A model generated the notes under the pieces. The model was not told where the DNA came from. It saw nothing but the letters and a program-made list of their open reading frames with translations, and did no database searches. Shown in pieces: positions 10,556 to 22,909 of a stretch of 64,000 bases of DNA. The stretch spans positions 24,383,454-24,447,453 of the forward strand of contig OX419342.1 of the NCBI GenBank assembly GCA_948470475.1, in the 5' to 3' direction. The position numbers and the translations under genes were made by a program. Position 1 is the stretch's first letter. Each line of letters starts with the position of its first letter. Source of the stretch: Galaxea fascicularis (Eukaryota > Cnidaria > Anthozoa > Scleractinia > Euphylliidae).

Positions 10556-12427
10556 TGGTTTGTAACCAGTTTTGACATCACCAAAACCCGTTTTGACCTG
10601 ACCCAACCCAGTTTTGCCCTGACCAAACCCGCTTCTGCCCTAAACCAAAACGGTTTAGCCCTGAACAAACCGGTTTTGCCCTGACAAAAACCAGTTTTCA
10701 CCTGACCCAAACCGGTTTTGCCTTGACCAAAAAAACTTTTGACCTGAGCCAAACCGCTTTTGTCCTTACCCAAACCGGTTTTGTTCTGGCCCAAACCAGT
10801 TTCATCCTGACCTAAACCGGTTTTGTTCTGACCCACACCGGTTTTGCCCTGGCCTAAACCGGTTCTCCCCTGACAAAAACCAGTTTTTACCTGACCCAAA
10901 CCGGTTTTTTCCTCACCCAAACCAGTCTTGCCCTGACCAAAACAAGTTTTAACCTGAGCCAAACCGGTTTTTCCTCTAACTCAAACCGGTTTCATCTTGA
11001 CCTCAACCGGTTCTGTCCTGACCCAAACCGGTTTTGCCCTGGCCTAAACCGGTTTTCCTGTGACCAAACCCCAAACCCAAACCAGTTTTGTTCTGACCCA
11101 AACCACTTTTGCCTTGACTAAAACAAGTTTTCGCCTGACCCAAACTGGTTTTCTCCTCACGCAAACCGGTTGTGGACTGACCAAAACCGGTTTTTCCTCT
11201 AACCCAAACCGGTTTCATCTTGACCTAAACCGGTTTTGTTCTGACCCAAACCGGTTTTGTCCTGACCCAAACTGGTTTTGGCCTAATCAAAACCGGTTGT
11301 CCCTTGACTAAAACCGGTTTTCACCTGACCCAAACCGGTTTTGCCCTTACCCAAACCGGTTTCATCCTGGCCTCAACCAGTTTTGTCCTGACCCAAGCTG
11401 GTTTTGCCCTGGCCTAAACCGGTTTTGTCTTGACCCAACCCAGTTTACCTCTGACCAAACCCAAACCCAAACCGGTTTTGCCTTGACTAAAACCGGTTTT
11501 CACCTGACCCAAACTGGTTTTCTCCTCACCCAAACCAGTTGTGCCCTGACCAAAACCGGTTTTTCCTCTAACCCAAACCGGTTTCATCCTGACCTAAACC
11601 GGTTTTGCCTTGACTAAAACCGGTTTTCACCTAACCCAAACCGGTGTCATCCTGGCCTCAACCGGTTTAGTCCTGACCGAAACCGGTTTTGCCCTTGCCT
11701 AAACCGGTTTTGCCTTGACTAAAACCGGTTTTCCTCTGACCAAACACAACCCAAACCGGTTGTGTTCTGACCCAAACCGGTTTTTCCTTGACTAAAACCG
11801 GTTTTCACCTTTCCCAAACCGGTTTTGTCCTCACCCAAACTGGTTTCATCGTGGCCTCAACCGGTTTAAGCCTGACCCAAACCGGTTTTGCCCTTGCCTA
11901 AACCGGTTTACCTCTGACCAAACCCAAACCCAAACCGGTTTTGCCTTGACTAAAACAGGTTTTCACCTGACCCAAACTGGTTTTCTCCTCACCCAAACCG
12001 GTTGTGCCCTGACCAAAACCGGTTTTTCCGCTAACCCAAACCGGTTTTATCCTGACCTAAACCGGTTTTGTTCTGACCCAAACCGGTTTTGTCCTGACCT
12101 AAACTGGTTTTGCCCCGACCTAAACCGGTTTTGCCTTGACTAAAACCGGTTTTCACCTGACCCAAACTGGTTTTGTCCCCACCCAAACCGGTTTTGCTCT
12201 GACCCAAACAAGTTTTCCTTTCTCCCAAACAGGTTTTGCCTTGACTCAAACCGGGTTTTCAGTGACCAAAACTGGTTTTCCCTTCACCCAAACCGGTTTC
12301 ACCTTTACCCAAATCGTTTTTTTCTGAGCCAAGGCTGTTTTGTCCTCACTGAAACCGGTTGGTGTGACCAAAACCGGTTTTGCCCCAACCCAACTGGTTT
12401 GTTCCTGACCCAAATCTGTTTGGTTTT
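10556..12427. repeat. 21-bp minisatellite of U1 (~89 repeats)
   Basis: About 1872 bp of the AAACCGGTTT-centred repeat. Intact CCGG cores alternate with CCAG and CTGG variants. The order of variant monomers is shared with U2 to U6, so whole arrays were copied rather than slipping independently. Confidence 0.95.
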
Positions 12428-15046
12428 AGCCACCATACTTTTTTGAGTAATCACTATATCAACGAAATCTGCGCTGTTTTTACCACCATACCTTTTTAGC
12501 AACCCCCAAATCAACGCAATCTGTTTCGTTGTTACCACCATACCTTTCAACGAAATTTGTTTGGTTTATTTACGGGAACAAATGTGAATTTGAGTGTTAT
12601 AAACTCTTGTACCGTTTAAATTCTTATTTGTTGCCCCAAGTCATTTCGTTTAGGAGTAGCGGCCCGGGAATGGTTGGTGTTGTGAATATCAAGCAAGTTA
12701 AACTTCTCGTAGTTACTCTTTTATACAAAGCGTTGATATTACAAGAAAACCTGTTCTGATCGTTTGAAAACGGATATAAAGCTCCAAACAAAAACAGATG
12801 CGTCACCGGATCGTCGTACCTTGACAATAACCCGAGGATCGCTTATGCCAGCCGAGCCCGGCCCCGCAACTGTCCGTTTCGTAAACGGTCGTTGCCATTT
12901 TTAAGACACTTAGAAAATTGTTCAACTGGTAAAGAAAGTCTTCCTTATCAAAAGGTAAAAATTTCCAATCCAGAATTGAACCTGGGCCCTTCACTTGTTA
13001 TGATCTTTCCCTCACCACTACGCTACCCCGCTGATCGGCCACAGACCCCCCAAACATTTAAGTATATTCTATAGTTAACTGGCTTTCACAACTGATACAT
13101 CTATAACAGATCAACCTAGCCCTATCCCGAAGTATTAACGCAATTTAACTAGGGCCTAAACGTCACCCTTTCTAAGATGATTCGAAAAGTTTCAAATTGC
13201 CTTATTACACCATACTAAAGGCTTGGTTCACCAGCCAATGACGACACCATTAATAATGGCAACGACCCTTACGAAAAGGAAATAGGCCCCAGCCCCTCGC
13301 TTGGATTTGAATATCTATGTCATCCCATGACAATCACAGAGGGATAGAGTTATCGGCCCCTAAACCATATGTGAAAATCCCTTTCCAAATATATATAACA
13401 TATGATTATTTTCCTGCTCTGGTAAAGACATTCGCCTTAAAAGCATTCGGAAACTCAGGACAAAAATCGTAACGTGCGAATACAGTAAAAAAAACCCGCA
13501 TAAAAGAACCGGTTTTTCACTTTCAGGCCGATGCTGTTCTTATGTATTGGGTACGTAGTGAAAAATCAGCCTCAAGCTGTTCATAACATTCTGTCTGAAA
13601 ATTATACACTATATTGCACAATTGATATTGCTTTATTAATTGACTCCATCCTCTCAAATCAAGGGACTGGTCATTACTTATAAGCGAGTTGCTGTCACAG
13701 ATAACTGAGAGGTAGTAGCTTTGAAATAGGTGCTTGAACCAAAAAACCAACCCAGCAACATAAAAATACAGCATCCTCATAAAAATTACCCCAACATATA
13801 TGCTGATACCCAGTATTTCCTTATATATAAGAACCAGTTGAATTTATCAGGCTGGATTAGTCCTTGTGTCTATGGTGTTGTTTTTACTAAATTTCAGCCC
13901 GGAGGTTATTAAGCCATTTGTTCTTTTATGCTAGTCTCTCGAACTTCATCAGTGGTGTGAATAATCAGTTTCGTTCTCACGTAGTCCAAAGAGAGACCCA
14001 CACAACATAAAGGTTTTAACCACTGAAGAGCACACGATTTCAGGAGGCCTTTTCCATGCATTAAACAAACGACATCACATGATCTCAGCTGATTATTTAC
14101 ATCGCTGATGAAATTCGATAGCTTCAAACGAAATATTCTTGTGTAAAGAGTTTTGCTGTCTTTAAGACCAATGTATATATGATGGTGTGGCTATTGTGTC
14201 ATCTATGTGGTGTGCACTTGCACATTTACTAAGTGGCATGCGTATTACCATTTTGTTCTATTCTAAACAGAATAACTGATAAAATGAATTAATACATTCT
14301 CATGCATACTAAGCAAGGATTCTGTTCAATTTTGTTAGGTCATGGGACTGGATCAGAAGACTGGAGTTCTTAAAGTATTACAGTTTTTAACATCAACAGA
14401 CTTTCCTTGCTTCATCGCATGTAAATTCTTCATTAGATTTTCCTTTAGCGAAAACCAGAATTCACAAAAAAAAAACGCTACAAAGACGCCTGTATAATAG
14501 AGCTTTATAAACTGCACACTATTCTTTAATATAAGATTTGAAGTTTTTACCATGTCCTTTGATAGTCACTAGAAACATATCAGCAAGTTCATGCACATGC
14601 AAGCAAAACTAAACAAAGTCAGCTGATTATTTCAGTAAAAGGCTTTAAAATAATGCCCAAAAAGAATTACTAATAATTTGATTTGCCCTTGAAAAACTCT
14701 CTTTTAAATTTAGCTAGGGCTAAATACCAAATATATATGTTTTTTTTTGGGGGGGGGGGGGGAAAGCGGTACACAGGGGAATTTATTTTATAAAGATGCA
14801 TCCATGTTTTTACACTTTCACTCCCACGATCTCCATATTAATTCTCCTAACTGTCTGCCATACACTTCCTATGATGTTAGTTCTGAGAATTTGGTGCTGA
14901 TTTTTCTTTATTCTCATCACCTGTCTTTTTTACTATATTATGTAATGATATTGCAAGGGAAAATACTTATTGGTGACTTCTGGGAGTGAAAGGGTTAATG
15001 TGGCATTAAGGATTTCTTGGTTCATTGTCTTCATTAGAAAAATGCA

Positions 15047-15538
15047 TTAGTGGGGAAGTTCGTATTTAGCGAGTTCTTTATCTAGCTCATCCAGATCGGC
15101 AAGAGCTTGGCTGCTTAAAATCTGTTCTTCTTCTTCCTGTATTGTTTGCTTTCGTTCAAGTTCTCTCTGTAAGGCCTGTCTGTACTCTTCGTGTCGCATA
15201 ACAACTTGCTCGGCTTCTTTTTTGTACAATCGCTTTAACATCGTCTGCCAACAGTCCAGCTCAGTGTATCGAAATAAATCCCACTGAAAATGAAAGAGAA
15301 TTAAGTATTGTGTTTTAACATTACCATTCCTGACACTTTTATAATGCAGTTCTTGTTTACATAATCAGAAACGTGAATCTGAACCCACTAAGGGAACAAT
15401 ATTCCAAGAAAGGATACTTTTTAATGGTTTCACAAATTACCATGTTAATCAGTAGAGTTGCATAAGATGGTCTTACCTTCAGAAAACAGTCATATTCTGG
15501 AGAAGCTTTGGCATAAACTTGAAGCCATTCTGGAATTT
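15047..15538 (-). pseudogene. SAV1: SAV1 exon 7-8 duplicate in U1 (intact)
   Basis: Exon 7 equivalent at 15477-15538 and full exon 8 equivalent at 15047-15283. The predicted peptide is the same as that of the live gene. Splice sites and stop codon are retained. Confidence 0.85.
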
Positions 15539-16242
15539 CTGGTTAAAAAACGAAACAGACCAGAAAGAATGTTTGAAAAGTACTATAATCTTAATTGGAT
15601 TTCTGTAGGACTGTGATGTTACACTATAAATTCCAAGACAAATTTTACAGAATGTTCGATGTGACACTTGACTTCCCCTATGAATCACAAAAATATGTAT
15701 ATGATAGTGTAACCATTGTGTCATCCATGTGATGCGCAATAAGGGAAAGTCTCTTGTTCACATTAACAGAGGAAGACTGAAATCGTATAGCTAAACAATC
15801 TGCACAAAACAAACTGTCCGCAGGTCTGATAGGAAGTAGTGAAGTCATAGAGTGTGCAATATCTCGAAACCGATGCATAATGCCTCATGATCGCCTTCAG
15901 AGATCTGAAATTACAGATCAAAATTGCCTTCTCCTAGACCATACAAAGTAACCATATCCAGTTGAAACATTCAAAACAAGTTCAGTATAAACTGTTGGAA
16001 GAAAATCATATTAAGTCGGTTCTGTTTCCCGCGCCGAAATGGTCAGACACGGTACTGCGTTCAAGCTTAATTAAGTCAAAATTATGGCGTGGAGAAATTG
16101 GCACAAGAACTATCACAGAATCGTAAAAAACTTTTCCTTCACAATCTCAACGTTAATATGTTAAAAGAGAATAGGTTCCTGTGGCTTTATATTAACTACG
16201 TACCATTATTTTAAACAAAGAACCTTTCGTTTTCATTATATT

Positions 16243-18114
16243 TGGTTTGTAACCAGTTTTGACATCACCAAAACCCGTTTTGACCTGACCCAACCCAGTT
16301 TTGCCCTGACCAAACCCGCTTCTGCCCTAAACCAAAACGGTTTAGCCCTGAACAAACCGGTTTTGCCCTGACAAAAACCAGTTTTCACCTGACCCAAACC
16401 GGTTTTGCCTTGACCAAAAAAACTTTTGACCTGAGCCAAACCGCTTTTGTCCTTACCCAAACCGGTTTTGTTCTGGCCCAAACCAGTTTCATCCTGACCT
16501 AAACCGGTTTTGTTCTGACCCACACCGGTTTTGCCCTGGCCTAAACCGGTTCTCCCCTGACAAAAACCAGTTTTTACCTGACCCAAACCGGTTTTTTCCT
16601 CACCCAAACCAGTCTTGCCCTGACCAAAACAAGTTTTAACCTGAGCCAAACCGGTTTTTCCTCTAACTCAAACCGGTTTCATCTTGACCTCAACCGGTTC
16701 TGTCCTGACCCAAACCGGTTTTGCCCTGGCCTAAACCGGTTTTCCTGTGACCAAACCCCAAACCCAAACCAGTTTTGTTCTGACCCAAACCACTTTTGCC
16801 TTGACTAAAACAAGTTTTCGCCTGACCCAAACTGGTTTTCTCCTCACGCAAACCGGTTGTGGACTGACCAAAACCGGTTTTTCCTCTAACCCAAACCGGT
16901 TTCATCTTGACCTAAACCGGTTTTGTTCTGACCCAAACCGGTTTTGTCCTGACCCAAACTGGTTTTGGCCTAATCAAAACCGGTTGTCCCTTGACTAAAA
17001 CCGGTTTTCACCTGACCCAAACCGGTTTTGCCCTTACCCAAACCGGTTTCATCCTGGCCTCAACCAGTTTTGTCCTGACCCAAGCTGGTTTTGCCCTGGC
17101 CTAAACCGGTTTTGTCTTGACCCAACCCAGTTTACCTCTGACCAAACCCAAACCCAAACCGGTTTTGCCTTGACTAAAACCGGTTTTCACCTGACCCAAA
17201 CTGGTTTTCTCCTCACCCAAACCAGTTGTGCCCTGACCAAAACCGGTTTTTCCTCTAACCCAAACCGGTTTCATCCTGACCTAAACCGGTTTTGCCTTGA
17301 CTAAAACCGGTTTTCACCTAACCCAAACCGGTGTCATCCTGGCCTCAACCGGTTTAGTCCTGACCGAAACCGGTTTTGCCCTTGCCTAAACCGGTTTTGC
17401 CTTGACTAAAACCGGTTTTCCTCTGACCAAACACAACCCAAACCGGTTGTGTTCTGACCCAAACCGGTTTTTCCTTGACTAAAACCGGTTTTCACCTTTC
17501 CCAAACCGGTTTTGTCCTCACCCAAACTGGTTTCATCGTGGCCTCAACCGGTTTAAGCCTGACCCAAACCGGTTTTGCCCTTGCCTAAACCGGTTTACCT
17601 CTGACCAAACCCAAACCCAAACCGGTTTTGCCTTGACTAAAACAGGTTTTCACCTGACCCAAACTGGTTTTCTCCTCACCCAAACCGGTTGTGCCCTGAC
17701 CAAAACCGGTTTTTCCGCTAACCCAAACCGGTTTTATCCTGACCTAAACCGGTTTTGTTCTGACCCAAACCGGTTTTGTCCTGACCTAAACTGGTTTTGC
17801 CCCGACCTAAACCGGTTTTGCCTTGACTAAAACCGGTTTTCACCTGACCCAAACTGGTTTTGTCCCCACCCAAACCGGTTTTGCTCTGACCCAAACAAGT
17901 TTTCCTTTCTCCCAAACAGGTTTTGCCTTGACTCAAACCGGGTTTTCAGTGACCAAAACTGGTTTTCCCTTCACCCAAACCGGTTTCACCTTTACCCAAA
18001 TCGTTTTTTTCTGAGCCAAGGCTGTTTTGTCCTCACTGAAACCGGTTGGTGTGACCAAAACCGGTTTTGCCCCAACCCAACTGGTTTGTTCCTGACCCAA
18101 ATCTGTTTGGTTTT
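16243..18114. repeat. 21-bp minisatellite of U2
   Basis: 1872 bp, indistinguishable by eye from the U1 array in variant order and length. Confidence 0.95.
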
Positions 18115-19889
18115 AGCCACCATACTTTTTTGAGTAATCACTATATCAACGAAATCTGCGCTGTTTTTACCACCATACCTTTTTAGCAACCCCCAAATCA
18201 ACGCAATCTGTTTCGTTGTTACCACCATACCTTTCAACGAAATTTGTTTGGTTTATTTACGGGAACAAATGTGAATTTGAGTGTTATAAACTCTTGTACC
18301 GTTTAAATTCTTATTTGTTGCCCCAAGTCATTTCGTTTAGGAGTAGCGGCCCGGGAATGGTTGGTGTTGTGAATATCAAGCAAGTTAAACTTCTCGTAGT
18401 TACTCTTTTATACAAAGCGTTGATATTACAAGAAAACCTGTTCTGATCGTTTGAAAACGGATATAAAGCTCCAAACAAAAACAGATGCGTCACCGGATCG
18501 TCGTACCTTGACAATAACCCGAGGATCGCTTATGCCAGCCGAGCCCGGCCCCGCAACTGTCCGTTTCGTAAACGGTCGTTGCCATTTTTAAGACACTTAG
18601 AAAATTGTTCAACTGGTAAAGAAAGTCTTCCTTATCAAAAGGTAAAAATTTCCAATCCAGAATTGAACCTGGGCCCTTCACTTGTTATGATCTTTCCCTC
18701 ACCACTACGCTACCCCGCTGATCGGCCACAGACCCCCCAAACATTTAAGTATATTCTATAGTTAACTGGCTTTCACAACTGATACATCTATAACAGATCA
18801 ACCTAGCCCTATCCCGAAGTATTAACGCAATTTAACTAGGGCCTAAACGTCACCCTTTCTAAGATGATTCGAAAAGTTTCAAATTGCCTTATTACACCAT
18901 ACTAAAGGCTTGGTTCACCAGCCAATGACGACACCATTAATAATGGCAACGACCCTTACGAAAAGGAAATAGGCCCCAGCCCCTCGCTTGGATTTGAATA
19001 TCTATGTCATCCCATGACAATCACAGAGGGATAGAGTTATCGGCCCCTAAACCATATGTGAAAATCCCTTTCCAAATATATATAACATATGATTATTTTC
19101 CTGCTCTGGTAAAGACATTCGCCTTAAAAGCATTCGGAAACTCAGGACAAAAATCGTAACGTGCGAATACAGTAAAAAAAACCCGCATAAAAGAACCGGT
19201 TTTTCACTTTCAGGCCGATGCTGTTCTTATGTATTGGGTACGTAGTGAAAAATCAGCCTCAAGCTGTTCATAACATTCTGTCTGAAAATTATACACTATA
19301 TTGCACAATTGATATTGCTTTATTAATTGACTCCATCCTCTCAAATCAAGGGACTGGTCATTACTTATAAGCGAGTTGCTGTCACAGATAACTGAGAGGT
19401 AGTAGCTTTGAAATAGGTGCTTGAACCAAAAAACCAACCCAGCAACATAAAAATACAGCATCCTCATAAAAATTACCCCAACATATATGCTGATACCCAG
19501 TATTTCCTTATATATAAGAACCAGTTGAATTTATCAGGCTGGATTAGTCCTTGTGTCTATGGTGTTGTTTTTACTAAATTTCAGCCCGGAGGTTATTAAG
19601 CCATTTGTTCTTTTATGCTAGTCTCTCGAACTTCATCAGTGGTGTGAATAATCAGTTTCGTTCTCACGTAGTCCAAAGAGAGACCCACACAACATAAAGG
19701 TTTTAACCACTGAAGAGCACACGATTTCAGGAGGCCTTTTCCATGCATTAAACAAACGACATCACATGATCTCAGCTGATTATTTACATCGCTGATGAAA
19801 TTCGATAGCTTCAAACGAAATATTCTTGTGTAAAGAGTTTTGCTGTCTTTAAGACCAATGTATATATGATGGTGTGGCTATTGTGTCAT

Positions 19890-20333
19890 CTATGTGGTGT
19901 GCACTTGCACATTTACTAAGTTTTCTTCTTCCTGTATTGTTTGCTTTCGTTCAAGTTCTCTCTGTAAGGCCTGTCTGTACTCTTCGTGTCGCATAACAAC
20001 TTGCTCGGCTTCTTTTTTGTACAATCGCTTTAACATCGTCTGCCAACAGTCCAGCTCAGTGTATCGAAATAAATCCCACTGAAAATGAAAGAGAATTAAG
20101 TATTGTGTTTTAACATTACCATTCCTGACACTTTTATAATGCAGTTCTTGTTTACATAATCAGAAACGTGAATCTGAACCCACTAAGGGAACAATATTCC
20201 AAGAAAGGATACTTTTTAATGGTTTCACAAATTACCATGTTAATCAGTAGAGTTGCATAAGATGGTCTTACCTTCAGAAAACAGTCATATTCTGGAGAAG
20301 CTTTGGCATAAACTTGAAGCCATTCTGGAATTT
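19890..20333 (-). pseudogene. SAV1: SAV1 exon 7-8 duplicate in U2, truncated with new C-terminus
   Basis: Exon 7 equivalent is 20272-20333. Exon 8 equivalent starts at 20078 but after the deletion junction runs into new sequence. After QEEE the frame continues as NLVNVQVHTT and stops at 19890. Most of the SARAH helix is kept, while the normal acidic tail and 3' UTR are lost. The same form occurs in U4 and U5. Confidence 0.85.
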
Positions 20334-21037
20334 CTGGTTAAAAAACGAAACAGACCAGAAAGAATGTTTGAAAAGTACTATAATCTTAATTGGATTTCTG
20401 TAGGACTGTGATGTTACACTATAAATTCCAAGACAAATTTTACAGAATGTTCGATGTGACACTTGACTTCCCCTATGAATCACAAAAATATGTATATGAT
20501 AGTGTAACCATTGTGTCATCCATGTGATGCGCAATAAGGGAAAGTCTCTTGTTCACATTAACAGAGGAAGACTGAAATCGTATAGCTAAACAATCTGCAC
20601 AAAACAAACTGTCCGCAGGTCTGATAGGAAGTAGTGAAGTCATAGAGTGTGCAATATCTCGAAACCGATGCATAATGCCTCATGATCGCCTTCAGAGATC
20701 TGAAATTACAGATCAAAATTGCCTTCTCCTAGACCATACAAAGTAACCATATCCAGTTGAAACATTCAAAACAAGTTCAGTATAAACTGTTGGAAGAAAA
20801 TCATATTAAGTCGGTTCTGTTTCCCGCGCCGAAATGGTCAGACACGGTACTGCGTTCAAGCTTAATTAAGTCAAAATTATGGCGTGGAGAAATTGGCACA
20901 AGAACTATCACAGAATCGTAAAAAACTTTTCCTTCACAATCTCAACGTTAATATGTTAAAAGAGAATAGGTTCCTGTGGCTTTATATTAACTACGTACCA
21001 TTATTTTAAACAAAGAACCTTTCGTTTTCATTATATT

Positions 21038-22909
21038 TGGTTTGTAACCAGTTTTGACATCACCAAAACCCGTTTTGACCTGACCCAACCCAGTTTTGCC
21101 CTGACCAAACCCGCTTCTGCCCTAAACCAAAACGGTTTAGCCCTGAACAAACCGGTTTTGCCCTGACAAAAACCAGTTTTCACCTGACCCAAACCGGTTT
21201 TGCCTTGACCAAAAAAACTTTTGACCTGAGCCAAACCGCTTTTGTCCTTACCCAAACCGGTTTTGTTCTGGCCCAAACCAGTTTCATCCTGACCTAAACC
21301 GGTTTTGTTCTGACCCACACCGGTTTTGCCCTGGCCTAAACCGGTTCTCCCCTGACAAAAACCAGTTTTTACCTGACCCAAACCGGTTTTTTCCTCACCC
21401 AAACCAGTCTTGCCCTGACCAAAACAAGTTTTAACCTGAGCCAAACCGGTTTTTCCTCTAACTCAAACCGGTTTCATCTTGACCTCAACCGGTTCTGTCC
21501 TGACCCAAACCGGTTTTGCCCTGGCCTAAACCGGTTTTCCTGTGACCAAACCCCAAACCCAAACCAGTTTTGTTCTGACCCAAACCACTTTTGCCTTGAC
21601 TAAAACAAGTTTTCGCCTGACCCAAACTGGTTTTCTCCTCACGCAAACCGGTTGTGGACTGACCAAAACCGGTTTTTCCTCTAACCCAAACCGGTTTCAT
21701 CTTGACCTAAACCGGTTTTGTTCTGACCCAAACCGGTTTTGTCCTGACCCAAACTGGTTTTGGCCTAATCAAAACCGGTTGTCCCTTGACTAAAACCGGT
21801 TTTCACCTGACCCAAACCGGTTTTGCCCTTACCCAAACCGGTTTCATCCTGGCCTCAACCAGTTTTGTCCTGACCCAAGCTGGTTTTGCCCTGGCCTAAA
21901 CCGGTTTTGTCTTGACCCAACCCAGTTTACCTCTGACCAAACCCAAACCCAAACCGGTTTTGCCTTGACTAAAACCGGTTTTCACCTGACCCAAACTGGT
22001 TTTCTCCTCACCCAAACCAGTTGTGCCCTGACCAAAACCGGTTTTTCCTCTAACCCAAACCGGTTTCATCCTGACCTAAACCGGTTTTGCCTTGACTAAA
22101 ACCGGTTTTCACCTAACCCAAACCGGTGTCATCCTGGCCTCAACCGGTTTAGTCCTGACCGAAACCGGTTTTGCCCTTGCCTAAACCGGTTTTGCCTTGA
22201 CTAAAACCGGTTTTCCTCTGACCAAACACAACCCAAACCGGTTGTGTTCTGACCCAAACCGGTTTTTCCTTGACTAAAACCGGTTTTCACCTTTCCCAAA
22301 CCGGTTTTGTCCTCACCCAAACTGGTTTCATCGTGGCCTCAACCGGTTTAAGCCTGACCCAAACCGGTTTTGCCCTTGCCTAAACCGGTTTACCTCTGAC
22401 CAAACCCAAACCCAAACCGGTTTTGCCTTGACTAAAACAGGTTTTCACCTGACCCAAACTGGTTTTCTCCTCACCCAAACCGGTTGTGCCCTGACCAAAA
22501 CCGGTTTTTCCGCTAACCCAAACCGGTTTTATCCTGACCTAAACCGGTTTTGTTCTGACCCAAACCGGTTTTGTCCTGACCTAAACTGGTTTTGCCCCGA
22601 CCTAAACCGGTTTTGCCTTGACTAAAACCGGTTTTCACCTGACCCAAACTGGTTTTGTCCCCACCCAAACCGGTTTTGCTCTGACCCAAACAAGTTTTCC
22701 TTTCTCCCAAACAGGTTTTGCCTTGACTCAAACCGGGTTTTCAGTGACCAAAACTGGTTTTCCCTTCACCCAAACCGGTTTCACCTTTACCCAAATCGTT
22801 TTTTTCTGAGCCAAGGCTGTTTTGTCCTCACTGAAACCGGTTGGTGTGACCAAAACCGGTTTTGCCCCAACCCAACTGGTTTGTTCCTGACCCAAATCTG
22901 TTTGGTTTT
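21038..22909. repeat. 21-bp minisatellite of U3
   Basis: 1872 bp, the same variant order as U1 and U2, with the monomer-lacking form at the right end. Confidence 0.95.

Larger units (their letters stand above)
9992..15678. repeat. Tandem unit U1 (5687 bp, full)
   Basis: Head-to-tail unit containing module B (9992-10555), minisatellite, module A and the SAV1 exon 7-8 segment. Its boundary with the next unit is the junction ACTTCCCC/TATGAATC. It contains the full SAV1 terminal exon. In the minisatellite it has the form lacking one 21-bp monomer. Confidence 0.95.
15679..20473. repeat. Tandem unit U2 (4795 bp, deleted form)
   Basis: Identical in layout to U1 except for a single ~892-bp deletion with a junction at 19920/19921 (ACTAAGT next to TTTCTTCTTCCTG). 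The deletion takes out the poly-T/poly-G tract, the SAV1 3' untranslated region and the end of exon 8. Confidence 0.95.

Noticed and set aside
10549..10962. Long open frames with 7-residue repeats (GLGQDKT, TQTGFxL) in the minisatellite, on both strands
   Set aside because: A 21-bp period keeps several frames open on both strands at once. The frames lack stable starts, vary with each CpG change and have no splice or promoter context.
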